Source: Paenibacillus popilliae ATCC 14706
GTDB lineage: Bacteria; Bacillota; Bacilli; Paenibacillales; Paenibacillaceae
Assembly: GCF_000315235.1 (NCBI RefSeq)
Contig: NZ_BALG01000133.1
Coordinates: 1-64,000, forward strand
DNA length: 64,000 bases
Direction: 5' to 3'
In this document: piece after piece, positions 52,288 to 61,184 of the stretch
Position numbering within the stretch: the first letter of the stretch is position 1
Layout of the letters: every line of letters starts with the position of its first letter
Translations under genes and position numbers: made by a program
The notes under the pieces: generated by a model
Databases searched by the model: none
What the model was told of the DNA's origin: nothing
The model's input: only the letters and a program-made list of their open reading frames with translations

Positions 52288-52662
52288 TTGAAGGCAACGG
52301 TCTATCATTATGCCAAATGCGGCACTTGCCGTAAAGCGACTCAATGGCTCAGGGAGCAGGGACTCGAACTGGAACTGGTGCCGATCTTGGAGCAGCCTCC
52401 AAGCGTGCGGGAGCTGGAGGAGATGATCGAGCGCAGCGGCCTGGAGCTGAAAAGGTGGTTCAATACGAGCGGGGAAGTCTATAAGGAGCTGAAGCTGAAG
52501 GATAAGCTGCCTCAGATGAGCCGAGAGGAGCAGATCAAGCTGCTTGCCTCGAACGGCCGACTCATCAAGCGTCCGGTCGTCACGAACGGGAAGAAGGTCA
52601 CGGTCGGCTTCCGCGAAGACAATTACCGCGATACGTGGACGACTGCGGCCAAGCACGACTGA
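52288..52662 (+). CDS. ArsC/Spx-family protein
   Basis: 124 residues, TTG start at 52288 nine bases after AAAGGAG; a TTG at 52279 abuts the site. HYAKCGTCRKATQWLREQG contains a CxxC redox pair (CGTC), followed by KRWFNTSGEVYKELKLKDKL and LIKRPVVTNGKKVTVGF, all typical of the arsenate-reductase-like YusI/Spx group. Thiol redox function likely; arsenate reduction is not established for this branch. Confidence 0.85.
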   Translation: MKATVYHYAKCGTCRKATQWLREQGLELELVPILEQPPSVRELEEMIERSGLELKRWFNTSGEVYKELKLKDKLPQMSREEQIKLLASNGRLIKRPVVTNGKKVTVGFREDNYRDTWTTAAKHD

Positions 52663-52756
52663 CAGCGCCGACGAGAATGGCTTGCAGCGCAGCGGGCGGA
52701 TCGCTTGGTTGGGGCGTGTGGGCTGGCGGAAGCCGATGTATGCTACAATGGAGGGT

Positions 52757-52858
52757 AGTGTCAGCAGTATATAGCAGGTCTATCCTGAGTAGATAGGAAA
52801 AAGGGACGCGACGAAGCCGCTGACCGAATCGGTCGCGCCGCGCATGCTGCTGTTTATA
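52757..52858 (+). promoter_or_regulatory. Structured leader upstream of the exonuclease gene
   Basis: An extended -10 (TGCTACAAT) at about 52740-52748 could start a transcript here. The arms CAGCAGTAT and ATGCTGCTG could close a three-way junction with a TCTATC/GATAGG hairpin and a CGCGAC/GTCGCG hairpin. I do not recognise a known riboswitch. Confidence 0.35.
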
Positions 52859-52886
52859 AGAAAATCTAATTTTTAAGTGAGGAATT

Positions 52887-53765
52887 ATGTTGAGTGATAA
52901 TAAAAAGGTGCTGCTAATTGATGGAATGGCCCTGCTTTTCAGGGCGTTTTATGCGACTTCTTATGCTGGATATATTCGTAAAACTAGCACCGGATTACCT
53001 ACCAATGCTATCTATGGATTTATTCAATATTTTTTTGATGCGATCCATAATTTTAAGCCGACGCATGTCATTTGTTGTTGGGATATGGGAAGGAGTACCT
53101 TTCGTACCGAGAGCTATAGCCAGTACAAACAAAACCGTTCTGAGGCCCCATCTGAGCTTCTGCCGCAATTCGATTTAGTTAAAGAAGTCGTAGCAGAAAT
53201 GGGCGTTCCCAACATTGGTGTGACGGGATATGAAGCGGATGATTGTATTGGTACGATATCAAAACAACTTCAGAAGAATTCGGAAGTGTTCATTTTAACT
53301 GGAGATCATGACATGCTTCAATTGATTACTGAACAGGTAAAAGTTGTAATTATGAATAAGGGAAGATCAAATTACACGGTGTATGATTTGGAGACGCTTT
53401 TAGCGACGAAACAACTAACACCGTTGCAAGTCATTGATCTAAAAGCATTTATGGGTGATCCTTCAGATAATTATCCAGGTGTAAAGGGAATTGGCGAAAA
53501 AATTGCAATGAGGTTAATTCGTGAGTATAAATCAATCGAGGGTTGTCTTGAAAATTTAGATAATCTACCGAGAAGTGTCAGAAGTAAAATAGAAGCGAAT
53601 GTGGAAATGCTTCATCTTTGCAGAGATTTAGCTCGAATTCGACTAGATGTTCCGATTGAATGCGGGTTAGACCAGTGCATTTGGAATTTACGTCGTGATG
53701 CAGCAGCGAAAAAGTTTGATGAGTTGGAGTTTGGCGGACTTATTAAACTTCTCGATGCAAGCTAG
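52887..53765 (+). CDS. 5'-3' exonuclease (Pol I N-terminal nuclease-like, YpcP type)
   Basis: 292 residues. LLIDGMALLFRAFYA and WDMGRSTFRTESYSQYKQNR are the N-terminal metal-binding and DNA-contact motifs. GYEADDCIGTISKQL and LTGDHDMLQLI supply the catalytic Asp cluster, and GDPSDNYPGVKGIGEKIAMR is the helix-hairpin-helix region. All catalytic residues appear intact. It should process flaps or RNA primers. Its AT-rich codon use contrasts with the RluA/ArsC genes before it, suggesting arrival with the island that follows. Confidence 0.9.
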   Translation: MLSDNKKVLLIDGMALLFRAFYATSYAGYIRKTSTGLPTNAIYGFIQYFFDAIHNFKPTHVICCWDMGRSTFRTESYSQYKQNRSEAPSELLPQFDLVKEVVAEMGVPNIGVTGYEADDCIGTISKQLQKNSEVFILTGDHDMLQLITEQVKVVIMNKGRSNYTVYDLETLLATKQLTPLQVIDLKAFMGDPSDNYPGVKGIGEKIAMRLIREYKSIEGCLENLDNLPRSVRSKIEANVEMLHLCRDLARIRLDVPIECGLDQCIWNLRRDAAAKKFDELEFGGLIKLLDAS

Positions 53766-53766
53766 G

Positions 53767-53915
53767 GCGTGTCTTGTTATCGATCTCAAGTATGCCGTTT
53801 TTCAGAAAAGCACTCAGCTTCTCCCACGGATTCAGGCTGTAGGCAATCGCCATGCCCAGCAGACTTCTGGGCATGGTCCAGGATTTCTGCTGGCGCAGCC
53901 ATACATAAGGTTCTA
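53767..53915 (-). mobile_element. IS66-family transposase C-terminal relic
   Basis: About 50 residues reading MPRSLLGMAIAYSLNPWEK, then LSAFLKNGILEIDN, match the KSxLGxAIxYxLNxWxxLxxFLEDGRLEIDNN region of IS66 transposases; the frame then leaves the family. On its upstream side it is fused to a hydrophobic signal-like stretch (LILLASLMLFTNVPLISAQE). Confidence 0.6.
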
Positions 53916-54055
53916 AGCTACTAACCTCTTCGACTTTCTTGGTTGTTTCTTGAGCGGAAATGAGAGGTACATTGGTAAAAAGCATAAGTGATGCCAATAA
54001 GATAAGATTCAACAGTACTTTTTCATTTTAGTCAAATAAGGAGAGAAAGTTTATA

Positions 54056-55542
54056 TTGAGAAAGAAATCATTTGTCAAAGGTACGTTTATTTTCTTTGCG
54101 GCATCGTTAGTAACGCGTATGCTTGGCTTATTTCAGCGTGTACCACTTGATTATATGCTGGATTCTGTGGGGCGTTCGTTGTTTGTGACGTCACAGTCGG
54201 TATATTTAATGTTTCTCGCAATCGCAACGGCTGGTGTTCCAAGTACGTTGAGTAAGATGGTTTCTGAGTACTATGCTTTAAATAAAGTGCGTGAAGCTGA
54301 GCGGTTGTATTTTGCAACGCTTTTATTTTTCCTGTGCTAGCTATGATGAGAGGTTATACGCAAGGGAAAAATATGATGCAAGCTAGTGCCGTATCCCAAA
54401 TCGTGGAGCAAATAGTAAGGGTATTCTTTGCTATTTGCCTTGCCTTATTATTATTGAAAAATGGTGCTTCTCAAAAATGGATAGCGGCAGGTGCGTCTTT
54501 TGGTGGTGTTTTTGGGAGTATTGGTGCATTTATGGTAATGGTTTATTATATTCGTAAGTTACGTCAATCCGATCGTAAAATTGGGATTTATTCGCGTTGT
54601 ACAGGTGATAGAAAGGTTCCACTAAGTGATGTATTTCGTTCTATATTTGCGTTGTCTGTACCTACCGTAATTGCATCATTGGCTGTTCCCGCTGTTAATT
54701 TTATTGATGTCTCTATTACGACACAGTTGCTTTCATTACAGGTTGATTTATGGAGTGCTCAACAGTTATCCTCAATTTTAACATACCGTAGCCAATCCAT
54801 TGCTGGGATTCCGCCCATATTGGCTACTGCACTGTGTATGTCTATGATTCCTGTTATTTCCGGAGCATTTGCTAAGCAAGATATTCGTCATTTAAAACAA
54901 CAAATTTCTTTAGGGATGAGAATTTCTTTATTAAGTGGTATGCCGATTGTCGTTGCATTGACAGTTGGTGCGTATTCTATAAACGGTTTGTTGTTTAGTA
55001 CGCCAGATGGTTCTGGGATTATTGCCATGGCTACGTTTGGAACGATATTTCAAATTACGATGATGATAACCAGTTCTATTTTACTTGGTTTAGGAAAACC
55101 CTATATACCTATGATTAGTGTTACACTTGGTATTATCATTAAATTGTTGGCAAGTTTTTGTCTTTTTCCCTTTTTTAATATTTATGGTATCATCGGCGGG
55201 ACAGCAGTGAGTTTTCTTTTCATTACATGGCTTAATTTGCGTGTTATGAAAAAAATAGTTCCTTTTGAGGTGTTTGGTACTCGTTGGTCTGGTTTTCTGT
55301 TGACCGTCGTGTTAACTAGTGGCTTTGGTTTTTTTGTAGAAAGGCTAGGTGAGCAGTTAGTTACCATTATACCCGTTAAGTTAGCTTACCTGGTGACGAT
55401 ATGTATCGTAACATTGTTTACTATCGCTTTGTTTGTGATAGGATTCATCGTTTTCGGTGTAGTGCGACGCGATGAACTTCATAGTTACCCTCGGGGGGTA
55501 CAAAGGGTGTTGCGCCCTTTAATGCGCTTAAAGAAAAAGTAG
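54056..55542 (+). pseudogene. SpoVB/YtgP-like MATE-superfamily flippase, internally deleted
   Basis: The N-terminal part (TTG 54056 behind GGAGAG) reads KGTFIFFAASLVTRMLGLFQ, IATAGVPSTLSKMVSEYYAL and ends at FATLLFFLC with a stop at 54340. A second frame from about 54322 starts PVLAMMRGYTQGKNMMQASA and continues about 400 residues to LRPLMRLKKK. In intact relatives some 40 or more residues, including a membrane helix, lie between these parts. The gap plus frameshift therefore make this a pseudogene. Relatives flip polyprenyl-linked or peptidoglycan precursors. Confidence 0.75.
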
Positions 55543-56198
55543 TGGACAGGAGTTATATACCCCAATGTTCCATGAATGCGATGCTTGTTGTACCCGTTCA
55601 CGTAATCGTACCGTTCCACTTTCAGGTGACGAAGGCTCTGGAAGTTCATCTGGTTCACAAATTCAGTTTTCATGACCTTAAAGGCGGCTTCTGCCACGGT
55701 GTTGTCAAACGGACAGCCTTTCATACGGAGCGATCGGTCGATTTCAAAAGTCTTCAAATCCACTTTTTGATTTGTAAACCCACTTCCCCGGTCGGTGTGA
55801 AACCACTGAATCTGATGCAAATCGCCTTTCACCGTCGAATGTCCATAATAGCTTCGGTTACGTCATCTTCTTTCGTCTCTTCTTTGGCTTCGTATTCGTA
55901 GTAGAACGTACTTCTTGCGATTTGCAGGACGTCACACATTGCTGATACCGAGTATTTATCACGATTGTTCTGGATGATAGCTGCTTTCGTCCCATGATCA
56001 GCGCGGCTTGCTTTAAAATGTCGTTCTCCATTTTGAGGCGCTGGTTCTCTTTCCGTAAGGCGATCAGTTCATTCTCTTCCGGAGAGGTCATATTCCTCCA
56101 CAATGTCTGCTCGGGATTTTTCGTTTTCGTAGAGTTGCACCACTTGCTTTATTCTACAAGCTCTCATTTTTGTTGTCCAACGAAGTGTAGCCGATCCA
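55543..56198 (-). mobile_element. IS3-family element, deleted and frameshifted
   Basis: The minus strand carries an OrfA-like start (RACRIKQVVQLYENEKSRAD, then SPEENELIALRKENQRLKME and NDILKQAALIMGRK) and the C-terminal part of OrfB (FHTDRGSGFTNQKV, MKGCPFDNTVAEAAFKVMKT, RYDYVNGYNKHRIHGTLGY). The DDE integrase centre between them is lost. The right terminus is fixed at 56198 (GATCCA) because the bases after it match an uninterrupted copy of the host sequence at 56614. The left end (TGGACAGGAG near 55543) is less sure. At 656 bp it is about half the usual size. Confidence 0.75.
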
Positions 56199-56275
56199 TT
56201 CCTTGTACTATTTATTTCGGCAAGCATACCCTCTTTTTGAACAATTGTTAGAAAGAAAATGAAAGAAATTGCGTG
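56199..56275 (+). repeat. Direct repeat, copy 1
   Basis: TTCCTTGTACTATTTATTTC and the following stretch through GAACAATTGTTA match copy 2 at 56614-56690 with a few changes. Copy 1 begins exactly at the IS3 terminus. Confidence 0.75.
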
Positions 56276-56479
56276 AGGGAACCATCCGAATTGGAGAAAA
56301 TGAGAGGAGAGGTGCTTGGTTTTGTTCCTTCCTAGCGGGAATGGACAGGATGTTCCGTAACGATAAGGGGCAGCTTTTTCGGGGAGGGGATTTACAGGTA
56401 GAGTAAGAGGAAAGCCCATGAACCAGGCAGAATGCCAAGATTCAGGGGCTTTGGTGTGAAGGTATTGCGTTTAGACGTA

Positions 56480-56569
56480 CTAGCCAAAAATGCGATTCAT
56501 AACTTTAGGAAAAGCCCAACCAAAAACTGCACTAAAAATCGAAACACCAATCGATGCCAATGCTCCCAT
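56480..56569 (-). CDS. Tiny hydrophobic peptide, leaderless bacteriocin/PSM-like
   Basis: 29 residues from ATG 56569 with a strong GGGGAGGG site 7 bases upstream. It starts MGALASIGVSIFSAVFGWAF, then PKVMNRIFG: hydrophobic, Gly/Ser/Ala-rich, with one Trp, net charge about +2 and a helix-like spacing. No leader or Cys. Size and character recall leaderless bacteriocins or phenol-soluble modulins, but I recognise no homologue. It lies in a region of duplicated sequence between IS relics. Confidence 0.45.
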   Translation of the reverse strand: MGALASIGVSIFSAVFGWAFPKVMNRIFG

Positions 56570-56613
56570 TTCAATTCCCTCCCCTCGGATGAGATATTCA
56601 AGAAACGGTAATG

Positions 56614-56690
56614 TTCCTTGTACTATTTATATCGGCAAGCATACTCTTTTTTTTGAACAATTGTTACAAAATAAATGAAAAAAAGTGCAT
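56614..56690 (+). repeat. Direct repeat, copy 2
   Basis: The uninterrupted partner of copy 1. On the minus strand this copy forms the sequence upstream of the tiny peptide gene. Confidence 0.75.
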
Positions 56691-56713
56691 TTTCAAACCA
56701 TGCGATTGGAGTA

Positions 56714-56832
56714 TTAGGCGGTGTTGATGGAATGTAATTCCTTGGTTCTGTTGCCTTCCGAGCGGATTTGCATAGCCTTTTCTTTGATTTCATAGACAAG
56801 CATATTATTGACTTTGGATTCAAATTATCCAT
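56714..56832 (-). pseudogene. Small ORF with a one-base frameshift
   Basis: ATG 56832 behind AAGGAGGG reads MDNLNPK. The next frame then reads VNNMLVYEIKEKAMQIRSEG, followed by NRTKELHSINTA and a stop. One missing A in an AAA run would restore a continuous protein of about 40 residues. It lies upstream of the hydrophobic peptide on the same strand. Unknown family. Confidence 0.35.
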
Positions 56833-57066
56833 AATTGCTCAATCCCTCCTTCTGCTAATTAACTAAAATTTTTAATTCTGATAGGTAGGTATGATAAGGC
56901 ATGTTCTGAATTGGGCTATCCAGTTAGTGGGGAGTCGATGGAGAACCAATTGTAACTGCTAAACTAAAATAAACAGATTTCGCTAAATAAGAATGAACAG
57001 AATGTGCCATACCCTTCCTATTAAGCTATCATAGAACTGGTAAATCCAACATCAGGGGGAAGCGGT

Positions 57067-58279
57067 GTGAAGAAAGAAGAAAGGTGGCCTATGTACTTCG
57101 TTATTCAGGAACAAAAAAGGTTAGGTTTAAAAGAAGTCGCAAGTGGCAAGGAATCTGAATATATCCAGGAATACGGTGATCAAGTTCTGGAACATGACGG
57201 TAGATGAGTACAAACCATTTATGGAGGGACTTGAGACACGATCAAAGAAGTTGGAGTTGTTTGAACCAGAGATCGTCAACGGGTTGCGCCAATATCCTGA
57301 TCTATCCGCTGCCCAGGTTATGGATTGGCTGAAGGAACGTCATAAGGACATAGAGGTCGCTGAGAGTACTGTTCGAAGCTATGTACGAGGTTTGCGAATA
57401 GAATATGCAATCCCTAAGATGGTGCGAATTAGACAATACGAAGCGGTGGAAGAACTCCCGATGGGCAGGCAGATACAAATGGACTTCGGGGAAACCAAAC
57501 TCAGACATCCAGAAGGCCATCTGGTCAAGCTATGGTTCATCACCTTTGTCCTATCTCATTCTCGGTACAAATGACCAAGACCATTTGTTGTTAACCAGCG
57601 AGAACCACGGTGATCTCATTCTGACGCACGAGTTCGCAAAGTATGTGGAAGAGCGTGAGTTCCAGATTTATATGTGTCGCAAAGCCGATCCGGAGAGCAA
57701 AGGCAAAATAGAGAACGTGGTGAAATACATCAAACGCAACTTTGCAAGGCATCGTTCATTCACAAATATTGACAAGCTCAATGAACAGTGCTTGGCCTGG
57801 CTAAGCCGCACGGGCAACGCCAAGATGCATCATACGACCCAAAAAATACCGGCCGAAGTGTACGCTTCAGAAAAAGCGCACCTCCGCCCAGTCCAGAAAA
57901 AAATAGAAAGAATAAGCAACTCCAGTATAACAAGGACCGTACGGAAGGACAATACCATCTGGTATGAATCGAACCGGTATACCGTCCCGATCGGTACGTA
58001 TGACGGGTCCGATAAGGAAGTCGCTGTACGGGTTGCGGAAGACAACAAACTGATCATCTATGAGGAAGGCTCGGGGCACATCCTGGCGGAGCATACGCTT
58101 TGTCTTCATCGCAAGGGTGAACTCATACGAAACCATAATCACGGCAGAGATCGGACAAAGGGTGTTCAGGCGTACATCGATCATGTGGCTGAACGATTCA
58201 CGGATGTGGATCAGGCCCGCACAGCCTGTACCGTGCTGCCGACTTTGCAGATGCCGTGAGCCACTACCTGGAGCTGTAG
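57067..58279 (+). pseudogene. istA: IS21-family transposase IstA, frameshifted
   Basis: GTG 57067 starts MKKEERWPMYFVIQEQKRLG. A frameshift near 57130 leads to ARNLNISRNTVIKFWNMTVD, the IS21 helix-turn-helix. The DDE domain starts QIQMDFGETK, and then a deletion at VLSHSRYK skips to NDQDHLLLTSENHGDLILTH. The later CRKADPESKGKIENVVKYIK is intact. A final shift near 58240 moves the end to DFADAVSHYLEL at 58279. Several lesions make it inactive. Confidence 0.85.
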
Positions 58280-58280
58280 T

Positions 58281-58919
58281 CATTTCCTGCGCCATCTCCT
58301 CAAGTACGAGCTGCAAAGGCGGGAAGAAAAACAGCGAACGAAACGGATGAAATGGGCCGCATTCCCTTTCATAAAATCGTTGGATGACTTTCATTTGGAG
58401 GAACAGCAGTCACTCAGCAAGCGCCATATGGAGCAATTGCGGGAACTGCTCTGGCTGGAGCACACCTACAATGTAATCCTTTTAGGCCCGCCTGGGGTAG
58501 GAAAGGCTCACCTGTCCGTGGGGCTTGGAATCGAAGCGTTAGGGAGAGGGCATCGGGTCAGTTTTGTTGCGATGGATACCCTCATCCATCTCCTCAAGAC
58601 ACATGAGATAGCACGAACATCACAGACCCGAATGAAGCGTATTTTGGGATCCGACCTAGTAATCATTGATGATTTGATGTTCATGGCCATGGAGAAAGGG
58701 GAATCGCATTTATTCTTTCAATTTGTGAACAAGCTCTATGGTCAAACATCTATCATTCTGACCTCGAACAAGGGACCGGAGGATTGGGGTGAATTGCTCG
58801 GTGATCCGGCCATCACGACCGCCATTCTCGACCGGATCTTGCATAAGAGCGAGGTCATTAAGTTGAGCGGAGACAGCTTCCGCCTCAAGCATCGAGAAAC
58901 CATATTTAGGAATATCTAG
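58281..58919 (+). pseudogene. istB: IS21-family helper ATPase IstB, degraded
   Basis: The first residues visible are HFLRHLLKYELQRREEKQRT, so about 30 N-terminal residues are gone. From MKWAAFPFIKSLDDFHLEEQ the frame is open to 58919. The Walker A reads GPPGVGKAHLSVGLG: the Thr after GK is Ala, which should abolish nucleotide binding. Walker B DLVIIDDLMFM and SNKGPEDWGELLGDPAITTA are retained. Confidence 0.85.
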
Positions 58920-59114
58920 GTGTTGAAAATTATTTAGCGGAATCTGCTCAAAAGTACCTTGACGGTTACAGGTTACAACGCTACCTTATATTATCTCAAT
59001 TAGAGTGATAATTTTAAGAGTAATGATCATATGTTTCTCTACACCGGGACGGGAGCTGAGCAATGTGCTCTGGTGCTCTGAGTAAGCTCGTGTCTGGACA
59101 TCGCGGAGTCCAAA

Positions 59115-59411
59115 TCAGTCGGTAAAATGCGCGGCACCGACAACAAGGGACAGGAATTGGCGCAGATCGGCGGCCTCTTCGTCCGTTAACTGGTAGAAAT
59201 GCTCGAGATAGCCTTCCTCTTCCAGATCGTCCTGTCCGAGAATCGAGGTCAGACCGCTCTGCAGATCGGTGACGAGCGTCTTGCCATAGAAGCGGGAAGT
59301 TATGGTAAGCGCGAGATTGAAGCGGCGCATGCTGCCGCCGATAAACGTAACGAACCTCGTTGATGTCATTTCAGTATGATCGGCCAAAAAATCGAGTTCA
59401 TGTGCACTCAT
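59115..59411 (-). CDS. DUF3055/SAV0927-family protein
   Basis: 98 residues, AAGGAGGC upstream. TSTRFVTFIGGSMRRFNLAL, RFYGKTLVTDLQSGLTSILG and DDLEEEGYLEHFYQL, with a C-terminal acidic helix, match DUF3055, small Firmicute proteins of unknown function. TATAAT lies about 40 bases upstream on the minus strand. Downstream is the IS21 relic. Confidence 0.82.
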   Translation of the reverse strand: MSAHELDFLADHTEMTSTRFVTFIGGSMRRFNLALTITSRFYGKTLVTDLQSGLTSILGQDDLEEEGYLEHFYQLTDEEAADLRQFLSLVVGAAHFTD

Positions 59412-59478
59412 GGGAAGAGCCTCCTTGTATCAGTAACACTATCATTATACCGCACGCTTGCGTAAAGGTCATAATCAA

Positions 59479-59506
59479 TTGACAGATTCCGCAGTCATGT
59501 TATAAT
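59479..59506 (+). promoter_or_regulatory. Strong SigA promoter upstream of the HRDC gene
   Basis: TTGACA and TATAAT with a 16-base spacer. Transcription should start near 59513, only about 20 bases before a strong terminator. Confidence 0.75.
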
Positions 59507-59532
59507 CTATATAAACTCATAACTAGGACGAG

Positions 59533-59588
59533 GAAGCACCTCTTCATAATGCGTAGGCTGCATTGGAAGAGGTGCTTTCTTTTTTTTG
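59533..59588 (+). terminator. Terminator in the leader of the HRDC gene
   Basis: A 12-13-base stem GAAGCACCTCTTC/GAAGAGGTGCTTT followed by CTTTTTTTT. It separates the promoter at 59479 from the gene at 59637, so it yields either a short RNA of about 75 bases or an attenuator. Confidence 0.88.
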
Positions 59589-59636
59589 CGCTTAGGTATG
59601 GGTGGTATTGAGAAGCGAGAAGGAGGATGGTAGATC

Positions 59637-60698
59637 ATGCAGGTTGTATGGATGGTACGATTAGAGCGTAGTATGGAGGAGGATGGGAGCGAGAAGCGGC
59701 CGAAGCGCGGCGGCAAGCGGAAGGAAGACTCGTGCGCGGCTCCCTTCGGGCTCCTGACCGCAGGCGAGGAGCAGGGGCAATGGATGGTGCTGTGGGAGGC
59801 GGAAGGAGCGGAGCCGGAGATCTGGTTCGAAGGCGGCGATTGGGTCGAGATGCGAGCTTCACTACGGTGGGGCATGGCGCGACTCATGAGCGCAGGGTAT
59901 CGGCTGTCGCTTGGCTTCGTTCCAGAGGTGGACATTCATGAGCGCCGCATGCGGGAGCAGCAGGAGTGGATCGCCTGCTATGCCGATCTCCATCCGAATT
60001 CGGAGGTGTACGATCGGCTGGCCCAATGGCGCAGGGGAGCGGCCACGAGGCTCAGACGCGCTCCGTACTGGATCGCTTCGAACCGGATGCTTCGCATGGT
60101 CAGCGCCTATTTGCCGCAGCAATCGGAGGAGCTGGAGCAGATTCCGGGGTTCGGCGCAGTGAAGGTTCGCGACTTCGGCGAAGAGATTGTTCAAATAACG
60201 AAGCAGTATGCCCGCACGACGGATTTCCCGCTGGACTGGGTGGCCGCTGCTGTTAGCGAGCCTGAATTCGCCAGATGGGTCTATGTGGAATGGGAAGCGA
60301 AGCAGGCAAATGAGTTGGCCAAAATATCGGAGCGCCGCCTGCTGATGGAAGGGCTGCAGCAAGGAATGGGGATCGAGCAGCTGATGGATCTACTCCAGGT
60401 GGATCGGCGCGAAATGATTATGCGCATCGAGAAGATTGCGAAGGAAGGCGGCGCGATCGAAGGGCTGGCCGAGGAAGAGCTGGCTTCTATGCCTCCCCCC
60501 GAGCGAGAAGCGGTCGAGTCTGCCCTCATTGAATTGGGGGACGAGTATATCAAGCCGATCTATATCAAAGTATTCGGCGAAGCGGCACTGGAGCTGTCGG
60601 CTTCCGAAATCCAGACCAATTATGAACGGATTCGCTTTCTCCGGCTCCTGCACCGCAGACGGGAGAGGCGGCAGGCGCGACAGACGAAGGCTGGTTAA
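59637..60698 (+). CDS. HRDC-domain protein
   Basis: 353 residues, AAGGAGG 10 bases upstream. The N-terminal 90 residues are basic then acidic and aromatic (GQWMVLWEAEGAEPEIWFEG). The middle carries an HRDC-type helical domain: YDRLAQWRRGAATRLRRAPY, WIASNRMLRMVSAYLPQQSE, ELEQIPGFGAVKVRDFGEEI. It is a nucleic-acid-binding module otherwise found in RecQ helicases and RNase D, but no helicase or nuclease domain is present. A C-terminal helical part is divergent. A typical Paenibacillus stand-alone protein of unknown role. Confidence 0.8.
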   Translation: MQVVWMVRLERSMEEDGSEKRPKRGGKRKEDSCAAPFGLLTAGEEQGQWMVLWEAEGAEPEIWFEGGDWVEMRASLRWGMARLMSAGYRLSLGFVPEVDIHERRMREQQEWIACYADLHPNSEVYDRLAQWRRGAATRLRRAPYWIASNRMLRMVSAYLPQQSEELEQIPGFGAVKVRDFGEEIVQITKQYARTTDFPLDWVAAAVSEPEFARWVYVEWEAKQANELAKISERRLLMEGLQQGMGIEQLMDLLQVDRREMIMRIEKIAKEGGAIEGLAEEELASMPPPEREAVESALIELGDEYIKPIYIKVFGEAALELSASEIQTNYERIRFLRLLHRRRERRQARQTKAG

Positions 60699-60804
60699 TC
60701 TGGGGGGGAGCATGAACGAATGGGCAGATTATGTGGGCTGAGTTAGCGGTGGTGTTAGATCGGATATTGAAGCAGATGGGGAAATGGCCGAAAAGTTGAA
60801 GAGA

Positions 60805-60848
60805 CAAAAAATGACTGTAATTGGGAATATACCCCTGATTACAGTCAT
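60805..60848 (-). terminator. Terminator of the small membrane-protein frame
   Basis: A perfect 11-base inverted repeat ATGACTGTAAT/ATTACAGTCAT with a T6 run on the minus strand, 10 bases after the stop at 60858. Confidence 0.85.
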
Positions 60849-60857
60849 CCAGAATTA

Positions 60858-61091
60858 CTAATCGTTTTTTCGACGAATTGTTGCTATGGTAACGATAATG
60901 ATCAATACAAAGCTTAAAGTCGTAACATCAAATATCGAGAAATCATCTGAGTTGTTTATAAACTGGTAAATCGCACTAGTTAAGGTTATAACTAACACCA
61001 ATATCGCACTAATAACATTGGGTTTATTTAAGCGTTAAAAGATCCATACAACAACTCCTACAGTAATTAGTGCATAAACATGTAAAATCAC
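60858..61091 (-). pseudogene. Small two-to-three-helix membrane protein with in-frame stop
   Basis: Read on the minus strand from GTG 61091, VYALITVGVVVWIF is interrupted by TAA at 61035-61037 and continues in frame with RLNKPNVISAILVLVITLTS, AIYQFINNSDDFSIFDV and SFVLIIIVTIATIRRKND. The terminator directly behind argues it was a real gene. No family recognised. The interruption could also be a true start of a shorter protein. Confidence 0.4.
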
Positions 61092-61184
61092 CCTCCATAA
61101 AGAAGAAGAGTAGTAACACTTAATATTGGCGATACGCTATCAAAGAATCACATCCCCGGAAGTGTAACTTTAATTATAACATAA

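Noticed and set aside
60712-60799. Very short frames after the HRDC gene (MNEWADYVG and a 22-residue MWAELAVVLDRILKQMGKWP-type frame)
   Set aside because: A good GGGGGGGAG site precedes the first, but the frames are tiny and overlap out of register; could be a frameshifted peptide but evidence is too thin to list as a gene.
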